NCBI RefSeq assembly: GCF_036669915.1
Contig: NC_089321.1
Coordinates: forward strand, 20,155,770-20,219,769
From: Pocillopora verrucosa
Taxonomy: Eukaryota; Cnidaria; Anthozoa; Scleractinia; Pocilloporidae
Length of the DNA: 64,000 bases
Direction: 5' to 3'
A program made the translations under genes and the position numbers. Shown here piece by piece: positions 1-10,533 of the stretch (positions are counted from its first letter, which is position 1; the number at the start of each line of letters is the position of its first letter). The notes beneath the pieces were generated by a model. It was not told the origin of the DNA. It was given only the letters and a program-made list of their open reading frames with translations, and made no database searches.

Positions 1-665
1 AATCAGCTCTGACAAGAGCTCCTGATGGCCAGTAGTTTGTTGGTCAATCAGGGAGTCAATGTTCTCTGAAGAGAGCTCCTGATTGCAATAACTTTTATTT
101 TTGGATTAGGGAGTCAATCAGCTCTGATAAGAACTACTGATAACAGGGAATTTTTGGTCGACTGTGGCGTCAATGAACTCTGATAAGAGTTCCCAATTGC
201 ATGAATTTTATTGGTCAATTGGCTAGTTAATCAGCTTGCATCAAAGCTCCTGATTGCAGCAAGGAGATTGTTGGACAATTGCAGAGTCAATCAGTTCTGA
301 TAAGAGCTCCTGATTGCAAGGTTGCAAAGTCAATCAGCTCTGAAAAGAGCTACTGAATGTAAGAAGTTTGTTGGTCAATCGGGGAGTCTGAGCTCATCAG
401 AATTCCCTATTGCAAGAAGTTTGTGGGTTGATTGAGGAGTCAATTAGCTCTGATAAAAGCTTCTGATTGCATTAAGTTTGTTGGTCAATCAGGGAATCAA
501 TGAGCTCTGAAAAGAGCTTTCAATTACAGGGAGGCTGTTACGCAATTGAGGAATCAATAAGCTCTGATAAGAGCTCCTGACTACAAGAAGTTTGTTGGTA
601 AATCAAAGTTAAAAAGCTCCTGATTGCAAGGATTTGTTTGGTCAACTGGGTAGTCAATGAGCTGA
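1..665. repeat. Minisatellite, about 55-60 bp unit
   Basis: The first 665 bases are degenerate tandem copies of a unit built around GAGCTCCTGATTGCAAG, then a TTTGTTGGTCAATCAGGGAGTCAAT-like stretch, recurring about every 55-60 bases (for example near 13, 74, 245, 302, 456, 569 and 617). About eleven copies are visible and the array probably continues past the left edge. It lies in an intron of, or beyond, the RIF1 exons. Open frames across it are fortuitous. Confidence 0.85.
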
Positions 666-1086
666 TGTATGATTTGCCATCAATCAATCTAGTATAGGCT
701 GACAAATATGGTGACGAAGTCAGAAGAGGGTTGTCCACTAGCTGTGAAGTGAAAAAATTAACTTCAGTCCCACCAGTACCCAAAAAAGGGAACAGCTTTA
801 TCTCAAATCCAATGAACAAGATGGACTTGAGAATTTTTGGAAGTCATACTTGGACTAAGAACATCTGCCGTTTATTCTTTTCAACTGCAAATAGCAACAA
901 AACAACAACTGATCCAAAACAATTATGAATGTTCTCTTATACAGCAAATCGATAAGAAATAATTTAAATGGCATTTTCAAATATATTTCACAAAAACCAC
1001 ATTTATCTTGGTTTCCTTATCAGCCATTGCCAATTGGTCACAGTTAAACTATGCACAATTATCCCACATTAACCAACTGAAAAATA

Positions 1087-1143
1087 ACTGCTCCTCCCCC
1101 ACCCCACCCTCCACCCTCCACCCCCCACCCTCCACCCCCCACC
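1087..1143. repeat. C-rich (CCACCCT)n tract
   Basis: A low-complexity run of CCACCC and CCCTCC units. The complementary strand, which is the sense strand of the RIF1 intron, carries many runs of three or more G and could form a G-quadruplex. No coding sense is apparent. Confidence 0.8.
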
Positions 1144-1250
1144 TCTGCCAGAAAATAAAAGATTTGGTTGAGAAGTTCCCAAGATATTGCTGAAAAGTCT
1201 CTGAACATATGAAACTTCCAAGAGCACCATCACTCTTAGGAGTCAAAGAG

Positions 1251-1462
1251 TTAACCCTTTAACTCCCAAGAGTGATTAACATGTAACTTCTCCCTGTAAT
1301 ATCTAAACATTATCTGGCAAACAGGTCATGAGAATACTCAAACTTATCAGGTAGAAGTTGTTATCTTGATCTAACACCAAATTTTTGTAACTTATTTACA
1401 AGAAAATATGTGGCAGCCAGAGGAGGGAATTGACAATCAGATCTTGGGAGTTAAAGGGTTAA
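1251..1462. mobile_element. MITE-like element, family A, copy 1
   Basis: A 212-bp element whose first 21 bases (1251-1271, starting TTAACCCTTTAACTCCCAAG) are the exact reverse complement of its last 21 (1442-1462). There is no coding capacity. Diverged relatives with the same ends and partly shared interior lie at 3500, 9186, 17822, 20383, 24117, 28321 and 58943, so it is a dispersed non-autonomous DNA element. Its right end stops 6 bases from a RIF1 exon. Confidence 0.85.
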
Positions 1463-1468
1463 ATTTAC

Positions 1469-4400
1469 CTGATGAGAGGGCAAAGTTGTCAATAAGGATA
1501 TTCCAAGCAGAGAAGGACATAACCTGAATTTCAGTTGATGGATCTCGAAATCCCTAAAAGTAATATGACAATGTAAATAATTAGCTGTCTTAAGACTTGA
1601 CAAATATTGCTCAGTGCAACAAAAGAAAAAAATAAAGTTCTCATTGGAGTTAAACCCCAACAGGAAACAAAACAAAATTACTATTACCTGCTCAACAAGC
1701 TTTAGTAAGTCATTAATCAAACCGCCTCCTCTGTGCAAGGTCTGCAGAGAACAAATAAGATTTTAAACAAAAAAATTGTTGATTAGCGCTGATATCTTGA
1801 TAATTTTCTCAACTCACCCAACCTGCCTACCAAACCTAGATCATTCTTGGCAATGAATTTGTTAATTTTTTTGTATTAATAAGAAGTGTGTATTGAACTC
1901 AACAAACACAACTATAATTCACATGATTTAAAGATATACGTATACACGATTGTGCCCTGCCTTGCAGTACATCTCAAAAGTATGTTTATCGTCTTGATTT
2001 GAAACTCTATTCTCATAAGAAAAAAAAAAAAAACTTTCGACAATCAAGGATACAAATTAGAGGATAGAGAATTGAGGATCAAGAAACAAGGATTCAGAAT
2101 CAGGGATTAAGAATTGAGGATTGAGAGCCTTACTGTATGTGTGCTTGGGCCATATTCAGTAAGACAGAACATTTTAATCACCTCTCCAAGAATTTGAACG
2201 ATGCAACACCAACACTTGAGCACATATAATCCTTTTTTTTCTGAACACATTTTGGGAAACTCTTTCAACAAGCACTGGAAATGAAGAAAAATTAACAAGA
2301 CAGCTGTAAATCTGGCTCTTCATATGTCAAATGAAAGTTGAATATCTTATACAGTATTATTTTTTATTATTAGGACTGAAGATTTTGCTGAAATCCAGGA
2401 TATACTGAGTAATGACATCCATGGGATCCTAGCTAGAATCTACCTAAGAGAGGCTACCTCCTACAGGTGGCATATATCTATTACCATTAGAGACACAGTA
2501 ACTCTTATATTGCATTGCTATATACTTCAAACAAAGGAAGGGAAAGCATGTGGATTTAAAGGAATTATGGATTGAATTATTTCTAATTTTCTAAGGAAGG
2601 AGTTAAAAAATATCAACTTACTCCTTTCAGTAGAGGAAGAAGAATTTTTATAACGATTTCTTGGGAGGACATCAAGTGTTCCAATCCAGCATACATCACC
2701 ATTAATGCCCTCTCACACACCTGAAAATAGATGAAAACCAGCTAGGCTTAAAACTTTACAATGAGTATTGTTCTGCCAGCCAAACTAAAAAAGCTGGGAT
2801 CATGTGCAATTAAGGAGGTCTTCACCAATCAATTGTGATAATAAATGGGTGACTATATCAGTCTGAGGTCAATTGATGTATCAAGTGATGGTTGGCCAAT
2901 GTTCAGATGACCAACAGTCTACTAAAATTCAACTAAAAAGTTCTACCTTTTCAGACCAAAACTGATCATGTAGTGCCTCTTACTACCACCTAAAATTGCT
3001 GGGAATTCTTAAAAATTTAACAGGTAATGGGGTTGTTGTACCAGTTTGAAAATTTATTGCACCTGCCCTCCTTAAAATAAGGGAGAACATTACATTTAGT
3101 TTACCAATAGTTAACCGAATCTTGACCAATCACTGAGAGATGGATAAACCAATATATTGACCAACTATCAGCTACAATCAACCACAGCTACATACAGATC
3201 ATTGAATCCAAAAAAGTTATTGCAGTGAACAGCAAACTATGTAAATTGAACTCTGTACCTTGATGGCTGAGCTAACCAGCAGAGGAAACACCAGCTTTGC
3301 CCAAGAGTCTACTGTCTTGATCATTTCGCTCTTTGGAAGCTGTTGTAGAAGCCTACATTAAATAAAAATTTAGAGTTACTGTATTAATTATTGGAAATCT
3401 TGCCTTTAAGGTACAACTCTCCTCAATTTATTCCATACAATGACCTGGCTAGGGTTTCCACCATGATCTTAATTAAGCCCTAAGATCAGTGGAATATCAT
3501 TAATCCTTTCACTCCCATAGGTGATGAAGCCAGAATTTCTCCTTACATCATCAATACAATAACAAGAAGACAAATGATGACAATAAAGAAAAATATCACC
3601 TAGGGAATTACAAGTTGATCCAATACCAAATTCTCTGAAACAACATCATAAGAATTATATGGCAAACAGTAATAAGGATTACTAATGAGATCTTGGGAGT
3701 GAAAGGGTTAATAAGGAAGAACTTTGCTGATAAAAAACACAAAGGTGATAAGCAACTATTATCTAGATAGTTTAAATGTCACTAATTCTGATCTGTAACT
3801 ATTAAATTTACAGCATTTAATTGTCAGCTTACAGAGAGTATATGTAATATATTGTACCTCTCTATCACACAAAGAGCTTCATGATCCACAGTTACAGACT
3901 GGAGATCCTTTGTGACAACTGATTCCAAAGTAATAAGAATGGATTCCAACTAAATTGAAAACAAACAATACACCTAATGAATAATCTTTCTAATCAGTAC
4001 CACAACTATGTAAGAAATCTTAAAGGGTTAATATCTAATCTAAAAGAATTAGAATTCAGTCAATACCTTAGTATTTACAATCCCACTGTGTAAATTCTGT
4101 TTAGCAAGACACCACAATGCTCGAGTGCAAACTCCTTTATCCTCAGATTCCTGTATTCTTGTCAAAAGACCTGCCAGAGGATTTCTTGGGTTAATGCTGA
4201 GATTCTGATAACACTTAATTCAGTCAAGGCAGTTGAGGCTTATGCAATTTAAGAAAATGTTTAAAACAAGAGTTTAAAGCTATTTCACTTGACAAAATTT
4301 TTGCAAGAGGTTGTTTACAATTAATGCCGAGATTCTAATAACAAAAAATTTAATCAAGACAAACGAGGCTTAATACAATTTTAGCAAGGCTATTACAAAG

Positions 4401-6555
4401 TAAATACAGTTGTTTCATCAAATGAATGTTATTAAAGAGGATTTAGTCAGAGGACACTGTCAGGCACTTTTATGTCAAGTGCTTTCCTTTAAACCTGTTT
4501 TTTAGCATCATTGGCACAATTGATCATGGAAGCAATTATGCATATAATAACCTACCTTGAATGAGAACTTGACCATCTGACAAGCAAATTGAACTGCAAA
4601 AAGACAATGAAGATAATTTTGATTCATTACGATTATCAGAAACATTACTTCAACTGACTGAGTAAACAAAAATTGGACATGACAAGCTATGGATCAATAA
4701 CATTTGTGAATGCTAGTTCCAATTAATATGCACGATGAATAAGACTTTGGACTCATCACAAAGACTGGAGGGATGTTAACATCAGATGTAAATTCAGATT
4801 GTAAGACCCATGATGTTTCAATGTACCATTTACCACCTTGAACATGCCCAGCCATATCTTGGGTGGATGACAAGGGTACAAAGTATACAAAGAAACCCTG
4901 GAAAGTAACTCCTTAAGTTTGCCAGCTTTCGTTTTCTTAGATACATGTACAACCCTATGTAAGTATTAGGACTGCACTATAAACAGAAGTTCAAGCACAT
5001 TCCTAAATGTAAAACTGGTAAGAGGGTCCCCTGTACTTTTGATCTGAAGCATGATCGGGCAATTTCTTTTCTCAAGAATCATGATTTAACTTTTTCCTTA
5101 ATTCTTTAATTGTAATTAAAGATGACAATATCTTTTCATCTCCATGAGAACAAATGTTTTTTTTTTTTTAATTTAAATGTGACCCATGAATAAAGAGCTG
5201 GATTATACCTGATTTGTGGACCATTTTGTTTTGTGTGATGAATTTTCCACCATTTTTATGTTTTGGCTATACATGGACTTTATATGGATCAATAAAAGTC
5301 ATAGAAAAGACTACAAATGGTTCTTTAACAAATAAGGTAAGTCAGTAAGTTATCTTTCATCACATAGGACTAGTCAAGGCCAGAAAAGGAAAAATTAATT
5401 CATGAATTTGTCTTTCTAATTTTTATGTAACATGGTCATCTCAAATTTTACACAAACATGAAAGAATTCTGGATATTATTTGTGATGGGTGAAAAGGCCA
5501 AATATTTTTAAGAGACTTAGTTTCACAAAGGAGTATAGGGGACCCTCTAGTAATATGCAAGATGGCTGTACTCATACCTGGCTATTTCCTCTTGGTAGAG
5601 ACAGTGACCAAGTGCTTGAAGTGATGCTTGGCATAGATCTGACTTATCAGACTGAATATCTCTCTGTAGAAAATGACACACCAGAAACTGTTGCAATAAT
5701 GCTTGAAATCTGAACTCATAATAATCATCCTGACATACATAATGACTTTTTCATTTCTAATGTTTGTTTAAAATCTTTAATGTCGAAGCTGCTACCTGAG
5801 TTATCAAAATAGGTTAAAATTAAATGCTCATGCAGAAACTGGCAATGCAACAATTCATATGTTGTGTATAAACAGCATATGGTATTACCCAAGTTATGTG
5901 TGTATGCTTCTTCCTTGACACCCTTTTCTGTTGTCAAGAGAAGAAACCTTGTATGAAGAGAACAGCAAAAGACAAGGTCTACTTACCCGAAAGATCATGA
6001 CAACTCTTTTAATTAGATTAAGTAGCTCTTTGACAAATACATCTTCCTCCTCTCTTAAGCGCCTGGAAGGAAATTTCATTACAATTACTGTTTAAATCTT
6101 GTTGCCTTTGTGAATGTAGACGAAGAGAACCGAGTTCTTACATGACTCATTCTAAACATCACTTTCATTTCCTCATATAACTTGTATGTAGATTATTGAC
6201 CTGTGAACAAGGAATTTCTTAAAAAGCCAAAATAAAGAAACACCCTTGAGACTGACTATTTGTAATAAATATGGGTCTAAAGTGTTAAGCTTCAAACGTT
6301 AACACACTCTTTATTTCGATCCTATTTGATTTTGATGGCAAAGTGAAGATGATCGCCAATCGGAAATATATTTCCAACAGCTAATACTAACAGTTTGAAT
6401 TTAATACGTAAACATACTTTAAACTAGTTTTCGTTCGTGACTTACTCTGTCATTCTCAGATAAGCATCGACTTGATCATCACTCGCCGCCATGTTGTCTT
6501 CGAGAATGCGAAGAAGAGGTTCGAAAAGCCCTTCGCATTCCGGTATAGTTACCAT
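1469..6555 (-). CDS. RIF1: RIF1, N-terminal part (ten coding exons, 3' end outside window)
   Basis: RIF1 is a large nuclear HEAT-repeat protein that recruits PP1 to control replication timing and acts with 53BP1 at DNA breaks. Exons on the minus strand: 6446-6555 (ATG at 6555), 5987-6062, 5578-5663, 4067-4196, 3858-3949, 3259-3352, 2622-2720, 2182-2274, 1688-1741 and 1469-1553. All have GT-AG borders and phases agree, giving about 306 residues. Blocks alignable to vertebrate RIF1 include PLLRILED...DAYL (first exon), ASLQALGHCLY, TRALWCLAKQ, VDHEALCVIER, WAKLVFPLL, YVLKCW, LHRGGGLIN and SAWNILIDNFAL. The start is the first in-frame ATG; the reading upstream has no ATG. RIF1 is usually well over 2,000 residues, so the rest of the HEAT array, the disordered region and the C-terminus lie to the left of the window. 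Identification is confident; exact splice sites are by eye. Confidence 0.9.
3500..3711. mobile_element. MITE-like element, family A, copy 2
   Basis: Starts TTAATCCTTTCACTCCCA and ends TGGGAGTGAAAGGGTTAA, inverted versions of one another. The interior has AGAATTTCTCCTTACAT and a CCAATACCAAATTCTCTGAA block shared with the copies at 17822 and 28321. It lies in the RIF1 intron between the exons at 3259-3352 and 3858-3949. Confidence 0.85.
4163..4400. repeat. Local tandem duplication beside a RIF1 exon
   Basis: Roughly 4170-4270 and 4305-4400 share a diverged sequence (GCCAGAGG..TTAATGCTGAGATTCTGATAAC against GCAAGAGG..TTAATGCCGAGATTCTAATAAC, then TCAAG..GAGGCTTA). The first copy overlaps the 5' edge and acceptor of the RIF1 exon at 4067-4196; the second has a similar decayed edge but no continuing reading frame. 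Confidence 0.6.
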
Positions 6556-7044
6556 CTTTTTTCCCTCTAGAGATGTTCCTTGAAATATCAGATCTATAGA
6601 TTCTGCAGCAAAAGCAATAGCAGGGTCACAAAAAGCCAGGCTTGATCGCAAACGTACCTAAGTTGAGATCATCAGTGAAATTGCAAGCGTCCATGTTCGA
6701 CGCGTGTACTGCAACGACCTCAGCTTATTTGCAATCGCAAATTGCTTACTTGCGGTCTCATGCAAATCTTCGTACCGTATCAATAAGTTTCATTAATAAG
6801 ATTTCACTCGGAGAAAAAATCATCAAAGGCTTCTAATAACTCGTAGTCTTTATCGCTCAGAAGTATCAGATCGATTCTGCCGCGAAGGTTTCTCTGCAAA
6901 TCGCGCCAAAGTTATGATTCACCCCTCTGATTGGCTCCTAGTTCTCAACCAGAGCTTCTCAGCAAGAACCATTACAAAGAGTCCTGGACCCCATATTAAA
7001 ATATTAAATGATCACGCGGCTTCTCCTCGGTCAATTGAACGTTC

Positions 7045-7056
7045 TGCGCATGTGCA
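7045..7056. promoter_or_regulatory. NRF1-like palindromic site upstream of RIF1
   Basis: TGCGCATGTGCA is one base from the NRF1 consensus palindrome and lies about 490 bp upstream of the RIF1 start codon, in the least AT-rich stretch of this intergenic region. NRF1-type sites are common in animal housekeeping promoters. Its role here is inferred. Confidence 0.35.
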
Positions 7057-7810
7057 CGCAGCGGAATGGTGTTCTGGTGTGCCTTTTTAAAGAGTAGGTT
7101 GACTTAAAAGGAGTTAGACAAATCACAGAAGCCAGTTATTCACTGGTTTTAAAAAAACCCATAGCTTTCTTAGTGTAGCTCAAAGCAAAATGGTAAATAA
7201 ACAGGCTACCGTTGTAAGTGCGTCTTGTCTTGGAAAAGTACCACGATTACCTCTTCTCTACTTTTGCTTCCTTTTAAAACTTTCTAAGAATTTTTTTTCC
7301 ACACATTCTGTGGGAAAGTGTCCGTTTCTTGTAATTGGCTTTGCGCGGGAATCGGCACGCAGCCAGCCAAAATTGATACCTCAGTGCATTTTGATCGTGA
7401 CACGCGATTAAACTCGTGAATATATCTCGTGTTCACCGTTTTCCGAGTTTTGCGGTAAGAGTAACGAAGGTTTCCCTACACACATGCATGCACATACATT
7501 ATACATTCCCCAAATGATTGGGGAAAATAGATGTAAGCCAAAAGGCTAATTAATATTGCAGCCCCACTCTACACTAATAATCAGTCAACAGTAAGTCATG
7601 TCATAACCTTAACATAGATAATATGTGATTTATTTCAACTCCTGAATTAACTTAACAAATCCAAGGTTGAGTTACTTTTGCTTAACATAAAATCTTCGAA
7701 AAAATCGAAGGCAATACTAGATTAATAGTTTGCGATCACGCAAATCAGACTGCATATTGGAAAAGATAGTAATCACTGAGACGAGACAAGGAAAGTAAAG
7801 ATTTTAGAGC

Positions 7811-8092
7811 AGTTTTCAATTGATAATCAATAGTGATCCTGGACTGGGGGATTGCTTCGGTTCTGCTTTACCCCGGTAAGTGATTGGTCTAAAAAATGCG
7901 TGCTATTGTCTCAAGCAATCAAATGCAAAACTGAAACGGATCCCAACTTTGGGTTACCCGCGTCTTCCGTGCTTCGAGCAGGTCATTTGTTTTTACTTTC
8001 AGTTCTCAATGGTTAATGATAATGTTAACCTCTGTTCTGATTGGTTGTTGTAACTACTTTGGTCTTCACTTTTCGACACTCAATTGAAAACT
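7811..8092. mobile_element. 282-bp MITE-like element
   Basis: The ends AGTTTTCAATTGA (7811-7823) and TCAATTGAAAACT (8080-8092) are exact inverted copies. The interior has no coding frame and contains GATTGGTY motifs in both orientations, as is usual for non-autonomous DNA elements. No second copy was found in this window. Confidence 0.65.
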
Positions 8093-9185
8093 TGCGTATG
8101 ATCTTCACAGGGCGGACAAAGATTATATAGGAGGAACCAGTTAAACTTTCTTCCAACTGTAGATGTCTAGGATGCAATAAATATGTCCAAGTTATTAAAA
8201 TGAACGGCTAAAAGTCGTCAGCTGATGTCTCTTCTTTGACCGTTCAAAACATTGCTTAGAACGAAAGCAAACAACCGAGAAAGTATAATGATTTACATAT
8301 AATAGCTTAAAAAAGACATTTCATTGTTGTGCCAGCATTCAAAATTCCTGAGTAAAACCCTTAACTGTCATCTTCGTTTGTATTTCTTCTGGATAACTCA
8401 GCACTTCAACTTCTAGGACCCACTAAGTATTTTGCAATTTCTCTCTTGAATAATTAAAGAATTTGAACATATATAAAGTTAACACCTTCTACAGAAACCT
8501 GCTTATTTTGACACTTCAGAGATTATAGGGATTAAGTTCATCTATAATAACAAAAGAACCAAGCAAGTTAAGCTTTCACTTTGCACTACTGCACAGTTTC
8601 GTATCTCTACTTCTCCGAAGAGACGTTTTTCTACCAATTAATTTTAACTTTTAAGTAATAACATGTCTTTCGAAAAATAGACACTGATGATGACTGATTG
8701 CTAAAATAACCAAACTCTTTCAATTTTTTTCGTTTCCATGCTCAATATTTTATATTTTTGAAGTGAAATTTTGGTAACCTATGTTATCGTAGCTTGTAGT
8801 AATTAAAGCTCGGATTAGTATATACTAAGACAGTGGATAGCAACGAAGGTGCATTCCTCTAAAAAAAATTGGGTAAATCTGCAATTCACAAGCTTAAACT
8901 AGTTGCATTTATCCTTTAAGGCTGTAGAATCAATAGTTGCCTAACTGTGTGTGTATTTGTGCCCTTTTTTTATGTACAGCATACAATGCAAGCAATATTT
9001 CAATATGTAATACTGTCAAGCACAAATTCTAGTGCTTCAAGAAACATGTACATTTACTTCCCATCATGGAATTGTAATGTATAGGCCCATGCAGTGTGCA
9101 GTGGAGGAGGGGGGCACTTCAAAACAGGGGAATATCAGAGGAGAAAAATAAGGTACATGTGCCTTCACTCTTTGTCAAGAAATTA

Positions 9186-9410
9186 CCCTTTAACTCCAAA
9201 GATCCGATTGATAATTCTTCCTTCTAGCTGTTACACATTTCCTTGCAAACAAGTCATGAGAATTTGGTTTTCTCCCTTCAAGCTGTCCCACATTTCCTTG
9301 CAAACGAGTTACAAGAATTTCCTTTTAGATCAAGATAATTTCAACCTGATAAGTTTGAATATTCTCATTATCTGTTTGCTGTCCTTTTTGAGATTGAAAG
9401 AGCTCTGCGG
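9186..9410. mobile_element. Family A related element with internal duplication
   Basis: Begins CCCTTTAACTCC. A block near 9331-9372 (GATCAAGATAATTTCAACCTGATAAGTTTGAATATTCTCAT-like) is the reverse complement of a block in the copy at 1251-1462. A stretch ending ACATTTCCTTGCAAACAAGTC occurs twice (about 9222-9262 and 9280-9320), showing an internal tandem duplication. The right end is unclear. Confidence 0.55.
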
Positions 9411-10533
9411 TAATTCACTATAATATCAAGTGAATAGTGCCTTTCAGAGGTGATTAGCCAAATACTAAAGAGCAACCAAAGAGCAACACAACGCTTTCTG
9501 CTTTGCTCCTGATAATTAAGTGGTAAATACACCAATCAGTAAATGAGACAGCTGTGGTATAAAAAAGTGTATCAATGAAGTTTGGTTTGATATGTTGAGG
9601 TGCTAAAATAACAAGTTTTGTGGTTGAAAAAAAAAACTAATATTAAAAACAAAAAAACAATGAAATTGGCTTTATTTCCCCAACTTGTGTTAAGAAAGGC
9701 CCCTCTCCTCCTTGCCTAACATTTCAATGAAAACTTTTGATGGATAACTACTATAAATGTGTTTTTCACTGGGATAGTACACACTGTATTTTACACAAAC
9801 AGGTTTACAGTTCCAGATAATTGCTAGAGATATACCATGCTCCCACCACCCTCCACTTTTTTTAAACTCATTTTATGATCATTTTTTTCAGCTGGGTTAA
9901 AAAAAGGAAGTTTTTGTCTTATCTTTGCCATTTAATAGCTATACTTTCTTGTCACTTTGGTTCTGACTGCAACAAATGTATTGTCAGAAGACCAACTTCA
10001 TGTATTTTGGGCATCAGTTTACCTTTTTCACAGAGGTACCAGTCATATCTGAAGCTGTTTGAGGTCATTCCAAAAATTTACAAAAATGTTTGGAAGAGTT
10101 GTGACACAACCTTACCTTCAGAAGTCTCCCTTCTAATATGACATTTTCTAGGAAGAGCAACATCAATTAACAAGGACTTCTCTCCTCTTTGACTGGCTAC
10201 AGCCTTTATGATAAACTTCATTCATATTTACGAATGAATTAGTCAAGGCTGTGAAAAATGCAAGTTTTCTGGTTTTCATCAGGTGTGAGCAATTGGTCAG
10301 CAGACTTAAGGTAGCATGAGATTACATTTCTGGTCTACAAGCCCGAGATTCACACTTGAGACAAAAGAGTTTGCAAATAAACATTGAACTATGCACAAAA
10401 TTTTTTGTAGAAGAAGTTGTATATTTGTCCACGTGGCAGTCAGGTGTAAGTAAAATTAAAGAAACGGCATACAAGCTGTAACCTGGATATCATTTGTTGG
10501 TAACAGCTCTTTGAACTTCAGTCTGTAAAGCCA

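Larger units (their letters stand above)
6556..10533. other. Intergenic region between RIF1 and the MARCHF-like gene
   Basis: The upstream side of RIF1 (about 6556-7100) is less AT-rich and holds TGCGCATGTGCA at 7045-7056. The rest is AT-rich with two recognisable short elements (7811-8092 and about 9186-9410). Short open frames, for example from an ATG at 7190 and around 9875-10141, show no family resemblance, codon pattern or splice context that would support a gene. The part next to 10533 should be the 3' UTR of the MARCHF-like gene. Confidence 0.6.

Noticed and set aside
538..819. 93-codon minus-strand frame
   Set aside because: Partly inside the minisatellite, no RIF1 resemblance and no splice borders.
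4556..4593. 38-base RIF1 exon on the minus strand with AG/GT borders
   Set aside because: It breaks the reading frame into the next exon; skipping it keeps phase and gives the length expected from vertebrate RIF1.
7190..7411. 73-codon plus-strand frame from an ATG
   Set aside because: No motif or family resemblance, no supporting splice or poly(A) context; ATG is followed by GTAAAT.
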